NCBI GenBank assembly: GCA_016183615.1
Contig: JACPEG010000006.1
Coordinates: forward strand, 1 to 42,000
Reading direction: 5' to 3'
Length of the DNA: 42,000 nucleotides
Source: Betaproteobacteria bacterium
GTDB lineage: Bacteria; Pseudomonadota; Gammaproteobacteria; Burkholderiales; UBA6910
Part shown: one piece after another, positions 15,814-25,155 of the stretch
Position numbering within the stretch: position 1 is the first letter of the stretch
Layout: the number at the start of each line of letters is the position of its first letter
The notes under the pieces: model-generated
Database searches by the model: none
Told to the model about the DNA's origin: nothing
What the model saw: only the letters and a program-made list of their open reading frames with translations
Translations under genes and position numbers: made by a program

Positions 15814-17529
15814 CTATTGTTCGGTGTTTTTGACGTCGAGCTTCGCTTTCAGGAGAGCGCCCAGGTTGGTGGTTCCGGCGCTTGCTGGGCTTTCGGCCTG
15901 GATCTTCTGCATCGCCGCCGTTTCCTCCGCCGCGTCCTTGGCCTTGATGGACAGGTTGATGCTGCGGTTCTTGCGGTCGATGTTGATGATCATCGCCTTG
16001 ACCGGATCGCCTTCCTTGAGGTGGGTACGGATGTCCTCGACCCGGTCCCGGGCCACTTCGGAGGCCCGCAGGTAGCCTTCGACATCGTTGTCCAGGGCAA
16101 TCACAGCGCCCTTGGCATCGATCGATTTCACGGTGCCTGCGACCACGCTTCCCTTGTCATGGTTGGTTATGAAGCTGTTAAAGGGATCGCCCTCCAGCTG
16201 CTTGATGCCGAGCGAAATTCGCTCGCGCTCCACGTCGATGGAGAGCACCATCGCCTCCACCTCCTCACCCTTCTTGTAGTCCCGCACCGCCTCCTCGCCC
16301 GCCTTCGACCAGGACAGGTCGGACAGGTGCACCAGACCGTCGATGCCGCCGGGCAGTCCGATGAAGATGCCGAAGTCGGTGATGGACTTGATCTGCCCCT
16401 TCACCTTGTCGTTCTTCTTGAAGTTGGCGGAGAACTCCTCCCAGGGGTTGGGCATGCACTGCTTCATGCCGAGGGAAATGCGCCGGCGCTCCTCGTCGAT
16501 CTCGAGGATCATGACTTCCACCTCGTCGCCGAGGGCCACGACCTTGGAGGGATGGACGTTCTTGTTGGTCCAGTCCATCTCGGACACGTGCACCAGGCCC
16601 TCGATGCCGCTTTCAATCTCCACGAACGCGCCGTAATCGGTGAGGTTGGACACTTTGCCGAACAGCCGCGTCCCCGGAGGATAGCGGCGGGAAAGCCCGA
16701 CCCAGGGATCCTCGCCCAACTGCTTCAGGCCCAGGGACACGCGATTCTTTTCCTGGTCGAACTTGAGGACCTTGGCTTCCACTTCGTCGCCCACGGACAG
16801 GATCTCGGAGGGATGCTTGACCCGGCGCCACGCCAGGTCGGTGATGTGCAGCAGGCCGTCGATGCCGCCCAGATCCACGAACGCGCCGTAATCGGTGATG
16901 TTCTTGACGATGCCCTTGACCACGGCGCCTTCCTGCAGGCTGGCGAGCAGCGCCTGGCGCTCCGCGCCCTGGGTCGCTTCCAGCACCGCACGGCGCGAAA
17001 CCACCACGTTGTTGCGCTTGCGGTCGAGCTTGATGACCTTGAATTCGAACTGCTTGCCCTCGTAAGGGAACGTGTCCTTCACCGGCCGGATGTCCACCAG
17101 GGAACCGGGAAGAAAGGCGCGGATGCCGTTGATCATGACCGTCAACCCGCCCTTCACCTTGCCGGTAATCACGCCCTGCACCAGATTGCCCTTCTCCAGG
17201 GCCTGCTCCAGGTCATGCCACGCGGCCAGGCGCTTGGCCTTGTCTCGCGAGAGCCGGGTTTCGCCGTAACCGTCTTCGAGCGCCTCGATCGCGACGCTTA
17301 CGAAGTCGCCTGGCTTGACGTCCACCTCGCCGCGGTCATTCTTGAATTCGTCGATGGGGATGAAGCTTTCCGACTTGAGCCCGGCGTTGACCACCACCAC
17401 GTTGGGGTCCACCCGGACCACCTCGGCGGTGATGACTTCGCCCACCCGCATTTCCTTGCGCGACAGGCTTTCCTCGAAAAGCGATGCAAAATTTTCCTGG
17501 ATCTCGGTTGCGGTGGAGACAGTAGCCAT
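15814..17529 (-). CDS. rpsA: 30S ribosomal protein S1
   Basis: mRNA-binding ribosomal protein needed for initiation on structured leaders. 571 aa with six S1 OB-fold repeats: the first two (about residues 24-180, beginning [20 protein letters not shown]) are the ribosome-binding pair, and the next four repeat the pattern '[23 protein letters not shown]'. Examples are [60 protein letters not shown] and [19 protein letters not shown]. It sits between cmk (71 bases) and ihfB (8 bases), the conserved proteobacterial order. Confidence 0.98.
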   Translation of the reverse strand: MATVSTATEIQENFASLFEESLSRKEMRVGEVITAEVVRVDPNVVVVNAGLKSESFIPIDEFKNDRGEVDVKPGDFVSVAIEALEDGYGETRLSRDKAKRLAAWHDLEQALEKGNLVQGVITGKVKGGLTVMINGIRAFLPGSLVDIRPVKDTFPYEGKQFEFKVIKLDRKRNNVVVSRRAVLEATQGAERQALLASLQEGAVVKGIVKNITDYGAFVDLGGIDGLLHITDLAWRRVKHPSEILSVGDEVEAKVLKFDQEKNRVSLGLKQLGEDPWVGLSRRYPPGTRLFGKVSNLTDYGAFVEIESGIEGLVHVSEMDWTNKNVHPSKVVALGDEVEVMILEIDEERRRISLGMKQCMPNPWEEFSANFKKNDKVKGQIKSITDFGIFIGLPGGIDGLVHLSDLSWSKAGEEAVRDYKKGEEVEAMVLSIDVERERISLGIKQLEGDPFNSFITNHDKGSVVAGTVKSIDAKGAVIALDNDVEGYLRASEVARDRVEDIRTHLKEGDPVKAMIINIDRKNRSINLSIKAKDAAEETAAMQKIQAESPASAGTTNLGALLKAKLDVKNTEQ

Positions 17530-17600
17530 TAAATGTTGCCTGAACGATTAAACCCGTGAGGGCACGGGGCCGGTTGATGAAATCACGAGGCAAAAGAACC

Positions 17601-18278
17601 TCATGGCCTTGCGCAAACCGCGTGGTAGTGCTTGAGCACCGCCTCGACCGCCTGATCGATGGTGAGTTGCGTGGTATCGAGCAAAATCGCGTCTGCACCC
17701 TGTTGCAGGGGAGCCACGGCGCGGGTGCTGTCCCGGGCGTCGCGCGCTCGAATATCCTGCAAAAGGGTGCTGATAGTAGCATACAAACCTTTGTCCATCA
17801 ACTGCTTATGGCGCCGCCGGGCGCGCTCCTCCGGGCTCGCCGTGAGGAAGACTTTGAGCAGGGCATCGGGAAACACCACCGAGCCCATGTCCCGGCCGTC
17901 CGCCACCAGCCCCGGGGCCTGCCGAAAGGCCCGCTGGCGGCCCAGCAAGGCCCGCCGGACCTGGGGAACCGCCGCCACCCGGGAGGCCCCCGCCGAGCAG
18001 GCTTCGGAGCGGATCGCGTCGGTTACCCGTTCGTCGCCGAGCCAGATATCTTCGCCCTCGAATCGGGCCGGGAGACCCGCAGCCAGCTCGGCAAGCCCCG
18101 CCGCGTCATCCAGGGCGATACCCCGACGCTCGGCCCCCAGGGCGACCAGGCGATAGAGCGCCCCGCTGTCGAGAAAATGGAATCCCAGGGCCTTTGCCAC
18201 TCCCTGGGCCACGGTCCCCTTGCCGGAGGCCGAGGGGCCGTCTATCGCGATGACCGGGACGTTGTTGTCAGACTGCAT
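17601..18278 (-). CDS. cmk: Cytidylate kinase
   Basis: Phosphorylates CMP/dCMP. 225 aa with the Walker A loop [20 protein letters not shown] near the N-terminus, [24 protein letters not shown] (NMP-binding), [19 protein letters not shown] (lid) and the C-terminal [13 protein letters not shown] chose ATG 18278 ([16 protein letters not shown]) to match the family length (E. coli 227 aa); ATG 18290 is also in frame. Upstream in-frame codons to 18347 lie in a palindromic repeat and are not protein-like. No strong Shine-Dalgarno is visible, because the repeat at 18293-18447 ends only 15 bases before the start. Sits between aroA and rpsA. Confidence 0.96.
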   Translation of the reverse strand: MQSDNNVPVIAIDGPSASGKGTVAQGVAKALGFHFLDSGALYRLVALGAERRGIALDDAAGLAELAAGLPARFEGEDIWLGDERVTDAIRSEACSAGASRVAAVPQVRRALLGRQRAFRQAPGLVADGRDMGSVVFPDALLKVFLTASPEERARRRHKQLMDKGLYATISTLLQDIRARDARDSTRAVAPLQQGADAILLDTTQLTIDQAVEAVLKHYHAVCARP

Positions 18279-18292
18279 GTTCGAAAACATTT

Positions 18293-18447
18293 TTAACCGC
18301 CAAGGACGCAAAGGAAAAGTGAGAATGCGATAACCACAAAAAAGCAAAATTCAGATCGTCGGATTTGCTCGCCTTCGTGTCCACATTCAGGCTCTGACGG
18401 ACCTCGATTTGACGCTCCTTCGCGTCCTTTGCGTCCTTAGCGGTTAA
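18293..18447. repeat. 155-bp palindromic MITE-like element between aroA and cmk
   Basis: The two ends are inverted copies: 18293-18314 and 18426-18447 match at 21 of 22 bases (core ACCGCYAAGGACGCAAAGG). The right arm continues with a degenerate tandem GGACGCAAAGGACGCGAAGG. The middle (about 111 bases) is AT-richer and has no ORF. It has no transposase, so it is MITE-like or a large REP. The right arm supplies the last codons and TAA stop of aroA, and the left arm ends just before cmk. Confidence 0.75.
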
Positions 18448-19750
18448 GCTTTTCGGCAATCCTTAAACCCGCCTGCCGGGCGAGTTGAACGAAACCGGGG
18501 AAGGACGTCGCCACGTTGGCGCAGTCGTCGATGGCGATGGCCCCGCCCGCGGTGAGGGCCGCCATCGCAAAGGCCATGGCGATGCGGTGATCGCCGTGGC
18601 TTTCCACTGCGCCGCCGCCGTAGCTGCCGCCCACGATGACCATGCCGTCGGCGGTGGGCCGCGCATCGACGCCCAGAGCCCGGAGTCCGTCGGCCATCAC
18701 CTGGATGCGGTCGGATTCCTTGACCCGCAGCTCTTCCGCACCGCCCAGCACCGTGACGCCTTCCGCGTTGGCCGCGGCGATGAACAGCGCCGGAAACTCG
18801 TCGATTGCGAGCGGCACCAGGTCCGGCGGAATTCCGACGCCGCGCAGCCTCGCATGGCGCACCCGGACATCGGCCACCGGCTCGCCGCCTGCAGTGCGCG
18901 GATTCAGAAGTGTCAGATCCGCTCCCATGAGGCGTAGTATCTCGACGACCCCGATCCGCGTGGGATTGATGCCGACATGCGTGAGCGTGACATCCGAGCC
19001 GGGCGCAATGCTCGCCCCCACCATGAAAAACGCCGCCGAGGAAATATCGGCGGGCACCTCGATGTCGCAGGCCGCAAGCCTGCCCCCGCCCGTAACGCAG
19101 ATCCGGTTGTCGTTCACTTCCACCGGGTAGCCGAAGGCCCGGAGCATGCGCTCGGTGTGGTCCCGGGTCGGGGCGGGCTCGGTGACGCAGGTGCGCCCCG
19201 AGGCGTAGAGCCCGGCCAGCAGCAGTGCCGACTTGACCTGGGCGCTGGCCACCGGCATCTCGTAATCGACGCCCCGGAGCCCGGCCGTGCCCCGGATCGT
19301 CAGCGGGGGCCTTCCCTGCTCCGAGGTCTGAATCTCGGCCCCCATCCGGGCGAGTGGGGTGGCGACGCGGCCCATGGGCCGGCGGCGCAGGGAATCATCC
19401 CCGGTAAGCCGGCAATCGAAGGACTGGCCGGCGAGCAATCCGCAAATCAGACGCATGGAAGTGCCCGAGTTGCCGCAATCGAGAACCTGATTCGGGGCCT
19501 TGAGCCCGTTCAGGCCGACGCCACGCACGGTAACGCGCCCCTGAACGGGCCCTTCGATCTCCACACCGAGGGCGCGAAAGATATTCATGGTGGCAAGGGC
19601 GTCCTCGCCTTCGAGGAACCCGGTAATGCGGGTTGTTCCTTCGGCGAGGGCGCCCAGCATGATGGAGCGGTGGGAGATGGACTTGTCTCCCGGCACCCGC
19701 AGGCTGCCGGTGAGCGCGCCGCCGGGATCGACGTGATACGAAACGGTCAT
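18437..19750 (-). CDS. aroA: 3-phosphoshikimate 1-carboxyvinyltransferase (EPSP synthase)
   Basis: Transfers enolpyruvyl from PEP to shikimate-3-phosphate, sixth step of the shikimate pathway. 437 aa. Motifs: VPGDKSISHRSIMLGALAEG (phosphate-binding K/S), LDCGNSGTSMRLICGLLAGQ (PEP loop), LTGDDSLRRRPMGRVATPL, PADISSAAFFMVGASIAPG, DEFPALFIAAANAEG and ELRVKESDRIQVMADGLRAL. The C-terminus (AEKLNR then TAA) is encoded by the arm of the palindromic repeat at 18293-18447. In the supra-operon it follows tyrA by 54 bases and precedes cmk. Confidence 0.97.
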   Translation of the reverse strand: MTVSYHVDPGGALTGSLRVPGDKSISHRSIMLGALAEGTTRITGFLEGEDALATMNIFRALGVEIEGPVQGRVTVRGVGLNGLKAPNQVLDCGNSGTSMRLICGLLAGQSFDCRLTGDDSLRRRPMGRVATPLARMGAEIQTSEQGRPPLTIRGTAGLRGVDYEMPVASAQVKSALLLAGLYASGRTCVTEPAPTRDHTERMLRAFGYPVEVNDNRICVTGGGRLAACDIEVPADISSAAFFMVGASIAPGSDVTLTHVGINPTRIGVVEILRLMGADLTLLNPRTAGGEPVADVRVRHARLRGVGIPPDLVPLAIDEFPALFIAAANAEGVTVLGGAEELRVKESDRIQVMADGLRALGVDARPTADGMVIVGGSYGGGAVESHGDHRIAMAFAMAALTAGGAIAIDDCANVATSFPGFVQLARQAGLRIAEKLNR

Positions 19751-19804
19751 GGAATTCCCCGCCGGGCGGGAGCGCGTGTCGGATCGGTCATCCCGCGACC
19801 CGCT

Positions 19805-20677
19805 CTACGCCTTGCCTTCCACCATGCGGTTGCGGGCGTTGCGGGCGTTGGTGAAGAGCTGCTCCAGCCCCGGGCCGTCGCCATCGGCGAGCAGCTTGCG
19901 CATTTTTCCCAGCTCCGCCTCGTAGGCTTCCATCTGCCTGAGCAGGGTTTCCCGGTTGGCGAGGCAGATATCGCGCCACATCTCGGGAAGGCTGCCGGCG
20001 ATTCGGGTGAAATCCCGGAACCCGGTGCCGGCGTAGAACATCAGCTCCTCGGCATTGGAGCTGTTCGCCACCTCATCCATCAGCGCATAGGCAAGCACAT
20101 GGGGCAGATGGCTGATGGTGGCGAGTATCTCGTCGTGCTTTTCGGGGGTCATCCGGGACACCCGCGCGCCGCAGGCCTGCCACACCGCCGTCACCACCTC
20201 CACCGCCCGCGGGTCGGTCTGGGGCAACGGCGTGATCACCACGTTCCGGTCCTGGTAGAGCCCCCCGTTGGCGGCTCCCACCCCGCTCTGCTCCGCCCCG
20301 GCAATGGGATGGGCTGGAACGAAACGCGAGATGTGCCTCGCCAGATAGGTGTAGGCGACCGCCAGCACGTCCTGCTTGGTGCTTCCGGCATCGGTGATCA
20401 CGGTTTGAGCCTCAAGATGGGGCTCGATCTGGGTCATCACCCTGCTGGTCTGGGCCACCGGCACGGCGATCAGCACCAGCTCCGCGCCTTTCAACGCCGA
20501 CGCCACATCGTGGCTCGCTTCGTCGATGACGCCGCTGGCCAGGGCCCGATTCAGGTTCTCGGGGTTGCGCCCAACCCCAACGATGCGGTCCACGATCCCG
20601 GCCTTGCGGGCCGCGAGCGCGAACGAGCCGCCGATCAGGCCGACACCGAAGATGACGAGTTTTTTGAGCTTGGTCAC
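19805..20677 (-). CDS. tyrA: Prephenate/arogenate dehydrogenase
   Basis: Oxidative decarboxylation toward 4-hydroxyphenylpyruvate or tyrosine. 290 aa, mono-functional TyrA without chorismate mutase. NAD(P) loop VIFGVGLIGGSFALAARKAG at the N-terminus; TDAGSTKQDVL, VPAHPIAGAEQSGV (substrate His/Ser region), SHLPHVLAYALMDEV and TGFRDFTRIAGSLPEMWRDI are diagnostic. The cofactor preference and whether prephenate or arogenate is used cannot be read directly. 27 bases after the DAHP synthase gene and 54 before aroA. Confidence 0.96.
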   Translation of the reverse strand: MTKLKKLVIFGVGLIGGSFALAARKAGIVDRIVGVGRNPENLNRALASGVIDEASHDVASALKGAELVLIAVPVAQTSRVMTQIEPHLEAQTVITDAGSTKQDVLAVAYTYLARHISRFVPAHPIAGAEQSGVGAANGGLYQDRNVVITPLPQTDPRAVEVVTAVWQACGARVSRMTPEKHDEILATISHLPHVLAYALMDEVANSSNAEELMFYAGTGFRDFTRIAGSLPEMWRDICLANRETLLRQMEAYEAELGKMRKLLADGDGPGLEQLFTNARNARNRMVEGKA

Positions 20678-20704
20678 GGTGGTCCTCAGCAGGATGGCGG
20701 GGAT

Positions 20705-21721
20705 TCAGGCGGACCGGCCGATGGCCGTGGCGACCCCGCGCAGCGTGGCCATCAGGTTCTTCAGCTCCGCGGGGCTCAGGGCCTGGTCGGCGTCGCACCA
20801 GGCCTCGCAGGGATTGGGGTGCATCTCGATCAGCAGCCCGTCGGCGCCGGCCGCCACCGCCGCCCGCGACAGCGCCGGCACCATCCACGCCTTGCCTCCG
20901 GCGTGGGACGGATCGATGATCACCGGCAGGTGAGTTTCCTTTTTGAGCATGGGGATCGCAGTAACGTCCAGCACGTTGCGGTAAGCGGTCTCGAAGGTGC
21001 GGATGCCGCGCTCGCAGAAAATGATGTTGTGGTTGCCGCCGGCGGCGATGTATTCGGCCGCCATCAGCCACTCGGAGATGGTGGCGGACATGCCGCGCTT
21101 CAGGATCACCGGGGTGCTGATGCGCCCCACTTCCTTCAGCAGGTCGAAGTTCTGCATGTTGCGGGTGCCGATCTGGATCACATCCACCCCGTATTCGAGG
21201 AAAGTGTCCAGCATCCGCACGTCCATCAGCTCGGTGACGATCGGCAGGCGGAACTTGTCGGCGGCCCTGCGGAACATGTCGAGCCCCTCCACCCCCTTGC
21301 CCTGGAAGGCGTAGGGACTGGTGCGCGGCTTGAAGGCGCCGCCGCGCATCAGCCGGCAGCCGGCCTCCGCGACGAACTGGGCCGACAGATCCATCTGCTC
21401 CTGGGTCTCCACCGAGCACGGCCCGCCGATCACCTGGATCTGCGGGCCTCCGAGCTTCACGCCCTTGATGTCGATGACCGTGTCCGCCTTGTGCCACTCC
21501 CGGGCCACGATTTTGTAGGGCTTGACGATGTGCATCGAGTAGTCCACACCCGGCATCGGGTCGAACATCTCCGGCTCCAGCTTGCGCTCCTCGCCGACGG
21601 CGCCGATGATGGTGCGCTCGACGCCCCGCGAGACGTTCACGTCGAGCCCGTGATCGCGGATCTTCTTCACCACCGCTTCGATCTGCTCGTCGGTGGCTTC
21701 GTGATTCATGACAATCAGCAT
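20705..21721 (-). CDS. aroF: 3-deoxy-7-phosphoheptulonate synthase with N-terminal ferredoxin-like domain
   Basis: Condenses PEP and erythrose-4-phosphate, the entry step of aromatic biosynthesis. 338 aa of the type I-beta/KDO8PS-like group. Residues 1-70 ([20 protein letters not shown]) form the ferredoxin-like regulatory domain known from Thermotoga DAHP synthase. The barrel follows with [83 protein letters not shown] and [10 protein letters not shown]. It overlaps the end of hisC by 7 bases, so they are coupled. This gene is not in the textbook serC-pheA-hisC-tyrA-aroA supra-operon. Confidence 0.95.
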   Translation of the reverse strand: MLIVMNHEATDEQIEAVVKKIRDHGLDVNVSRGVERTIIGAVGEERKLEPEMFDPMPGVDYSMHIVKPYKIVAREWHKADTVIDIKGVKLGGPQIQVIGGPCSVETQEQMDLSAQFVAEAGCRLMRGGAFKPRTSPYAFQGKGVEGLDMFRRAADKFRLPIVTELMDVRMLDTFLEYGVDVIQIGTRNMQNFDLLKEVGRISTPVILKRGMSATISEWLMAAEYIAAGGNHNIIFCERGIRTFETAYRNVLDVTAIPMLKKETHLPVIIDPSHAGGKAWMVPALSRAAVAAGADGLLIEMHPNPCEAWCDADQALSPAELKNLMATLRGVATAIGRSA

Positions 21722-22827
21722 TTTGCTTCTCCGATGATTCTTTCCAGCGCCTGCAGGAAGCGCTCGTTTTCGTGCTCCAGCCCGATGCTCACCCGCAGGT
21801 GCTCGGGCAGGTCGTAGATGCCGATGGGACGCACGATGACGCCCTGCCGGAGCAGCTTCTGGTAGACGCCCGCGGCATCGCCGACCCGGAAGCTCAGGAA
21901 ATTGCCGAAGGACGGAATGTATTCGATCCCCAGCCTTCGCAATCCGGTCGCGATCTGCGCCATGCCCGCGCGGTTGATCTGGAAGCTGCGCCTGACAAAA
22001 TCCCTGTCCTCCAGCGCGGCGGTAGCCGCGGCCTGGGCCACGCTGTTCACGTTGAAGGGCTGGCGCACCCGGTTCATGAGGTCCGCCACGCGCGGCTCCG
22101 CCAGCCCGAAGCCCACCCGCAGCCCCGCCAGGCCGTAAGCCTTGGAAAAGCTGCGGGTGATGATCAGGTTCGGAAACTGCCGCAGCCAGGCCACGCTGTC
22201 GCCCTTGAGGTCGTCGGGCAGGTACTCGTTGTAGGCCTCGTCCAGCACCACCGCCACGTCCCGCGAAACGCCCTTGAGGAAGGCGAGCAGCTCGGCGGGC
22301 GCCGCGAGCGTTCCGGTGGGGTTGTTGGGATTGGCCACGAACACCAGCCGGGTCTCCGGCGTGATGGCGCGGCCCATGGCTTCCAGGTCATGACCGAAAT
22401 TCCTGGCGGGAACCACGATGCCCTCGGACCCCATGGCCTGGGTGACCAGCGGATACACCGCGAATGCATGCTGCGAGTACACCGCCGCCGTCCCCGGCTT
22501 GAGGAACACCCGCGCCGCCAGTTCCAGCACGTCGTTGGAGCCGTTGCCGAGCACGATCTGGTCCGGCGCTACCCGGTAATGGCGCGACAGCGCCGCCTTC
22601 AGTTCGAAGCCGTTGCCGTCGGGATAGAGATGCACCTCGGCAAGCGCCCGCTCCATCGCCTGGCGCGCCATCGGGCTCGGTCCCAGGGGATTCTCGTTGG
22701 AGGCGAGCTTGATGATTTTCGCTTCGTCGAGCCCCATCTCCCGGGCCAGCTCCGAAATCGGCTTGCCGGGCTGGTAAGGAGCGATCGCCCGGATGTACTC
22801 CGGGGCCAGGTCACAGATATTCATCAT
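21715..22827 (-). CDS. hisC: Histidinol-phosphate / aromatic aminotransferase
   Basis: PLP fold-type I aminotransferase, 370 aa. Motifs: [15 protein letters not shown] near the N-terminus, [37 protein letters not shown] (PLP aspartate/tyrosine), the Schiff-base lysine in [20 protein letters not shown], and the C-terminal arginine in [13 protein letters not shown]. Members located in aromatic supra-operons are thought to have broad specificity and to transaminate phenylpyruvate and 4-hydroxyphenylpyruvate besides imidazole-acetol phosphate. That role is inferred from its place between pheA and the DAHP synthase/tyrA genes. Two tandem ATG codons (22827, 22824) are possible starts. Confidence 0.95.
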   Translation of the reverse strand: MMNICDLAPEYIRAIAPYQPGKPISELAREMGLDEAKIIKLASNENPLGPSPMARQAMERALAEVHLYPDGNGFELKAALSRHYRVAPDQIVLGNGSNDVLELAARVFLKPGTAAVYSQHAFAVYPLVTQAMGSEGIVVPARNFGHDLEAMGRAITPETRLVFVANPNNPTGTLAAPAELLAFLKGVSRDVAVVLDEAYNEYLPDDLKGDSVAWLRQFPNLIITRSFSKAYGLAGLRVGFGLAEPRVADLMNRVRQPFNVNSVAQAAATAALEDRDFVRRSFQINRAGMAQIATGLRRLGIEYIPSFGNFLSFRVGDAAGVYQKLLRQGVIVRPIGIYDLPEHLRVSIGLEHENERFLQALERIIGEAKC

Positions 22828-22903
22828 CGATGATTCGCGAAACGTAAAGCGAAAAATGCGGAACCCCGCGCCCCAAGCACCCCTGACGTCCCCGCGTCAC
22901 GTC

Positions 22904-23962
22904 TCACGCCGCCGGGTAGGAGCCGAGGATTTTCAGAAAGGCCGCCTTCTCGCGCAACTCCGCCAGCGCCCGGGCGACCCCGACGTCCTCCTGATGGCCT
23001 TCAATGTCCAGAAAAAACACGTACTCCCACATGCCGGTTCGGGACGGCCGGGATTCGAGCTTGGTCATGCTGACGCCGTTTTCCGCGAGGGGCGTGAGCA
23101 GCGCATGGACCGCTCCCGGCCGGTTCTTCGCCGACATCACCATGGAGGTCTTGTCCTTCCCCGAGGGCGCCACGTCCTGCCGGCCCAGCACCAGGAAGCG
23201 CGTGGTGTTGTCGGGTTCATCTTCGATATTTTCGGCCACGAGCTTGAGGGCATACAGCGCCGCCGCGGGCTTGGCAGCGATGGCGGCGGTACCCTTTTCC
23301 CCGGACGCCAGCCGCGCCGCCTCGGAGTTGCTCACCACCGGAACGCGGGCGGCCTGTGGGAAGTTCTGGGACAGCCACTCGTGGCACTGGGCCAGGCTCT
23401 GGGCGTGGGAATAGATTTTCTTTACGGAGCGCGCCGCGCCGGTCCGGCTCATCAGGCAATGGTGCACCGGCAGCACGATCTCGCCGCAGATTTTCAGCGG
23501 CGTGCCCAGGAGCAGGTCCAGGGTGCGGCCGATGGCACCCTCGGTGGAATTCTCGACCGGGACCACGCCGTAGCTCACCTGGCCGGCTTCCACCTTGCGG
23601 AAAACCTCGTCGATGGAGCCGCAGGGCACCGCCTGGGCCCCGCTCCCGAAGCGCCGCACCGCCGCCTCTTCGCTGAAGGTCCCCCGGGGACCCAGGTAGC
23701 CGACCGACAGCGGCTGTTCCAGGGCCCGGCATACCGACATGAGCTCGACGAACAGCTGAGTGACACCCTCCTTTGACAGGGGTCCGGGATTGGCGGCCCG
23801 GATTCGCGCCAGCACCTGGGCCTCCCGCTCGGGCCGGTAGGCGAGCCCGTTCTTCACGTGGCCGATTTCCTTGGCGACGGCAGCTCGCTGACTGACGAGC
23901 TTCAGTATCTCGTCATCCAGCCGATCGATCCGGTCGCGCAGCTTTTTGAGCTCGCCCGCCAT
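22904..23962 (-). CDS. pheA: Bifunctional chorismate mutase / prephenate dehydratase
   Basis: Converts chorismate to prephenate and then to phenylpyruvate. 352 aa. Residues 1-90 form an AroQ chorismate mutase (LRDRIDRLDDEILKLVSQRA, with conserved Arg/Lys residues). Residues about 92-270 are the dehydratase: VGYLGPRGTFSEEAAVRRFG, VVPVENSTEGAIGRTLDLL, NTTRFLVLGRQD. The C-terminal ACT domain has the phenylalanine-binding MTKLESRPSRTGMWEYVFFL. It follows serA by 2 bases, which suggests strong coupling, and precedes hisC by 76. Confidence 0.97.
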   Translation of the reverse strand: MAGELKKLRDRIDRLDDEILKLVSQRAAVAKEIGHVKNGLAYRPEREAQVLARIRAANPGPLSKEGVTQLFVELMSVCRALEQPLSVGYLGPRGTFSEEAAVRRFGSGAQAVPCGSIDEVFRKVEAGQVSYGVVPVENSTEGAIGRTLDLLLGTPLKICGEIVLPVHHCLMSRTGAARSVKKIYSHAQSLAQCHEWLSQNFPQAARVPVVSNSEAARLASGEKGTAAIAAKPAAALYALKLVAENIEDEPDNTTRFLVLGRQDVAPSGKDKTSMVMSAKNRPGAVHALLTPLAENGVSMTKLESRPSRTGMWEYVFFLDIEGHQEDVGVARALAELREKAAFLKILGSYPAA

Positions 23963-23964
23963 GC

Positions 23965-25155
23965 TCAGGATGGCTTCACGGAAACGTCGCGCATCATGAG
24001 CACGCCACCGATGGCGGCGATCTTCTTCTCGACTCCCGCCGAGGCAGAGCTGTCGAGATCCACCATGGTATAGGCCATGTCACCCCGGGACTTGTTCACC
24101 ATGTTGTGTATGTTCAGGCCCGCCTGCCCCATGGTGGTGGAAATCTGCGCCACCATGCCGGGTACATTGGCATGGGCGATGGCAATCCGGTACGCGGACT
24201 CCCGGGCCATCGCCACGTCGGGAAAGTTCACCGCGTTGGTGATATTTCCGTCCTCCAGGTACTCCCTCACCTGGTCCACCACCATGGTCGCGCAGTTTTC
24301 CTCGGCTTCGTGGGTGGACGCGCCCAGGTGCGGCAGGCTCACCACCGAGGGATGCCGCTGCAGCCGGTGGGTGGGAAAATCCGACAGGTAGTACTTGATG
24401 CGCCCGCTCTCGATTCCCGCCAGCACTGCCTCCTCCTCGACGATCCCCTCGCGGGAAAAGTTGAGGAGAACGGCGCCGCTGTGCATGGCATGCACGCGCT
24501 TGGCGCCGATCAGGCGCCGGGTCGCGTCCCGCAGCGGGACGTGCAGAGTGACGAACTCGCTCGCCTTCAGCAGCTCTTCGACGCTGTGGGCCTTTTTCAC
24601 CTGGGACGGCAGGTTCCAGGCGGCATCCACCGTGATCTCCGGGTCGAAGCCGATCACCTTCATGCCGAGCTTGATGGCGGCGTCCGCCACCAGGCTGCCG
24701 ATGGCCCCCAGGCCGATGACGCCCAGCGTGCGGCCCGCGAGCTCGATACCGGCGAACTGCTTCTTCCCTTCCTCCACCAGCTTGTGCAGCGCCGCGTCCT
24801 CGCCGGTCAGGCCCTCGGTAAAGCGGATGGCGGGAATCAGGTTCCGCGCCGCCATGAGCAGCGCCGCCAGCACCAGCTCCTTCACCGCGTTGGCGTTGGC
24901 GCCGGGCGTGTAGAACACCGGAATGCCCCGGGCGCTCATGGCGTCCACCGGGATATTGTTGGTCCCCGCCCCCGCGCGCCCGATGGCCCTCACGCCCGCC
25001 GGAATATCCATCTTGAGCATGTTGTGGGAGCGCACCAGAATCGCATCCGGATCCTCCACGTGGCTCCCGACGGTGTACTGCTCCGCCGGGAAGCGCTTGA
25101 GCCCGTGGGGAGAGATGTGGTTGAGGGTAAGGATGCGAAAGCGCTGCTTATCCAT
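23965..25155 (-). CDS. serA: D-3-phosphoglycerate dehydrogenase
   Basis: First step of serine biosynthesis. 396 aa. Substrate/NAD part with VRSHNMLKMD, AIGRAGAGTNNIPVDAM, NANAVKELVLAALL, the Rossmann loop LGVIGLGAIGSLVADAAIKL, catalytic Arg in LLNFSREGIVEEEAV and His in LPHLGASTHEAEENCA. A C-terminal ACT domain (about 325-396: ANVPGMVAQISTTMGQAGLN) suggests serine feedback. I chose ATG 25155 (MDKQRFRIL), overlapping the serC stop by 8 bases; a more distal in-frame ATG at 25218 would put 21 non-conserved residues inside serC. serA next to serC joins two successive serine steps. Confidence 0.96.
   Translation of the reverse strand: MDKQRFRILTLNHISPHGLKRFPAEQYTVGSHVEDPDAILVRSHNMLKMDIPAGVRAIGRAGAGTNNIPVDAMSARGIPVFYTPGANANAVKELVLAALLMAARNLIPAIRFTEGLTGEDAALHKLVEEGKKQFAGIELAGRTLGVIGLGAIGSLVADAAIKLGMKVIGFDPEITVDAAWNLPSQVKKAHSVEELLKASEFVTLHVPLRDATRRLIGAKRVHAMHSGAVLLNFSREGIVEEEAVLAGIESGRIKYYLSDFPTHRLQRHPSVVSLPHLGASTHEAEENCATMVVDQVREYLEDGNITNAVNFPDVAMARESAYRIAIAHANVPGMVAQISTTMGQAGLNIHNMVNKSRGDMAYTMVDLDSSASAGVEKKIAAIGGVLMMRDVSVKPS

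Noticed and set aside
18977..21817. Very long open frame on the plus strand across aroA, tyrA and the DAHP synthase gene
   Set aside because: It is antisense to three well-recognised genes and its amino-acid content (Gly/His/Arg/Ala-rich without domains) is what high-GC codon bias produces on the opposite strand.
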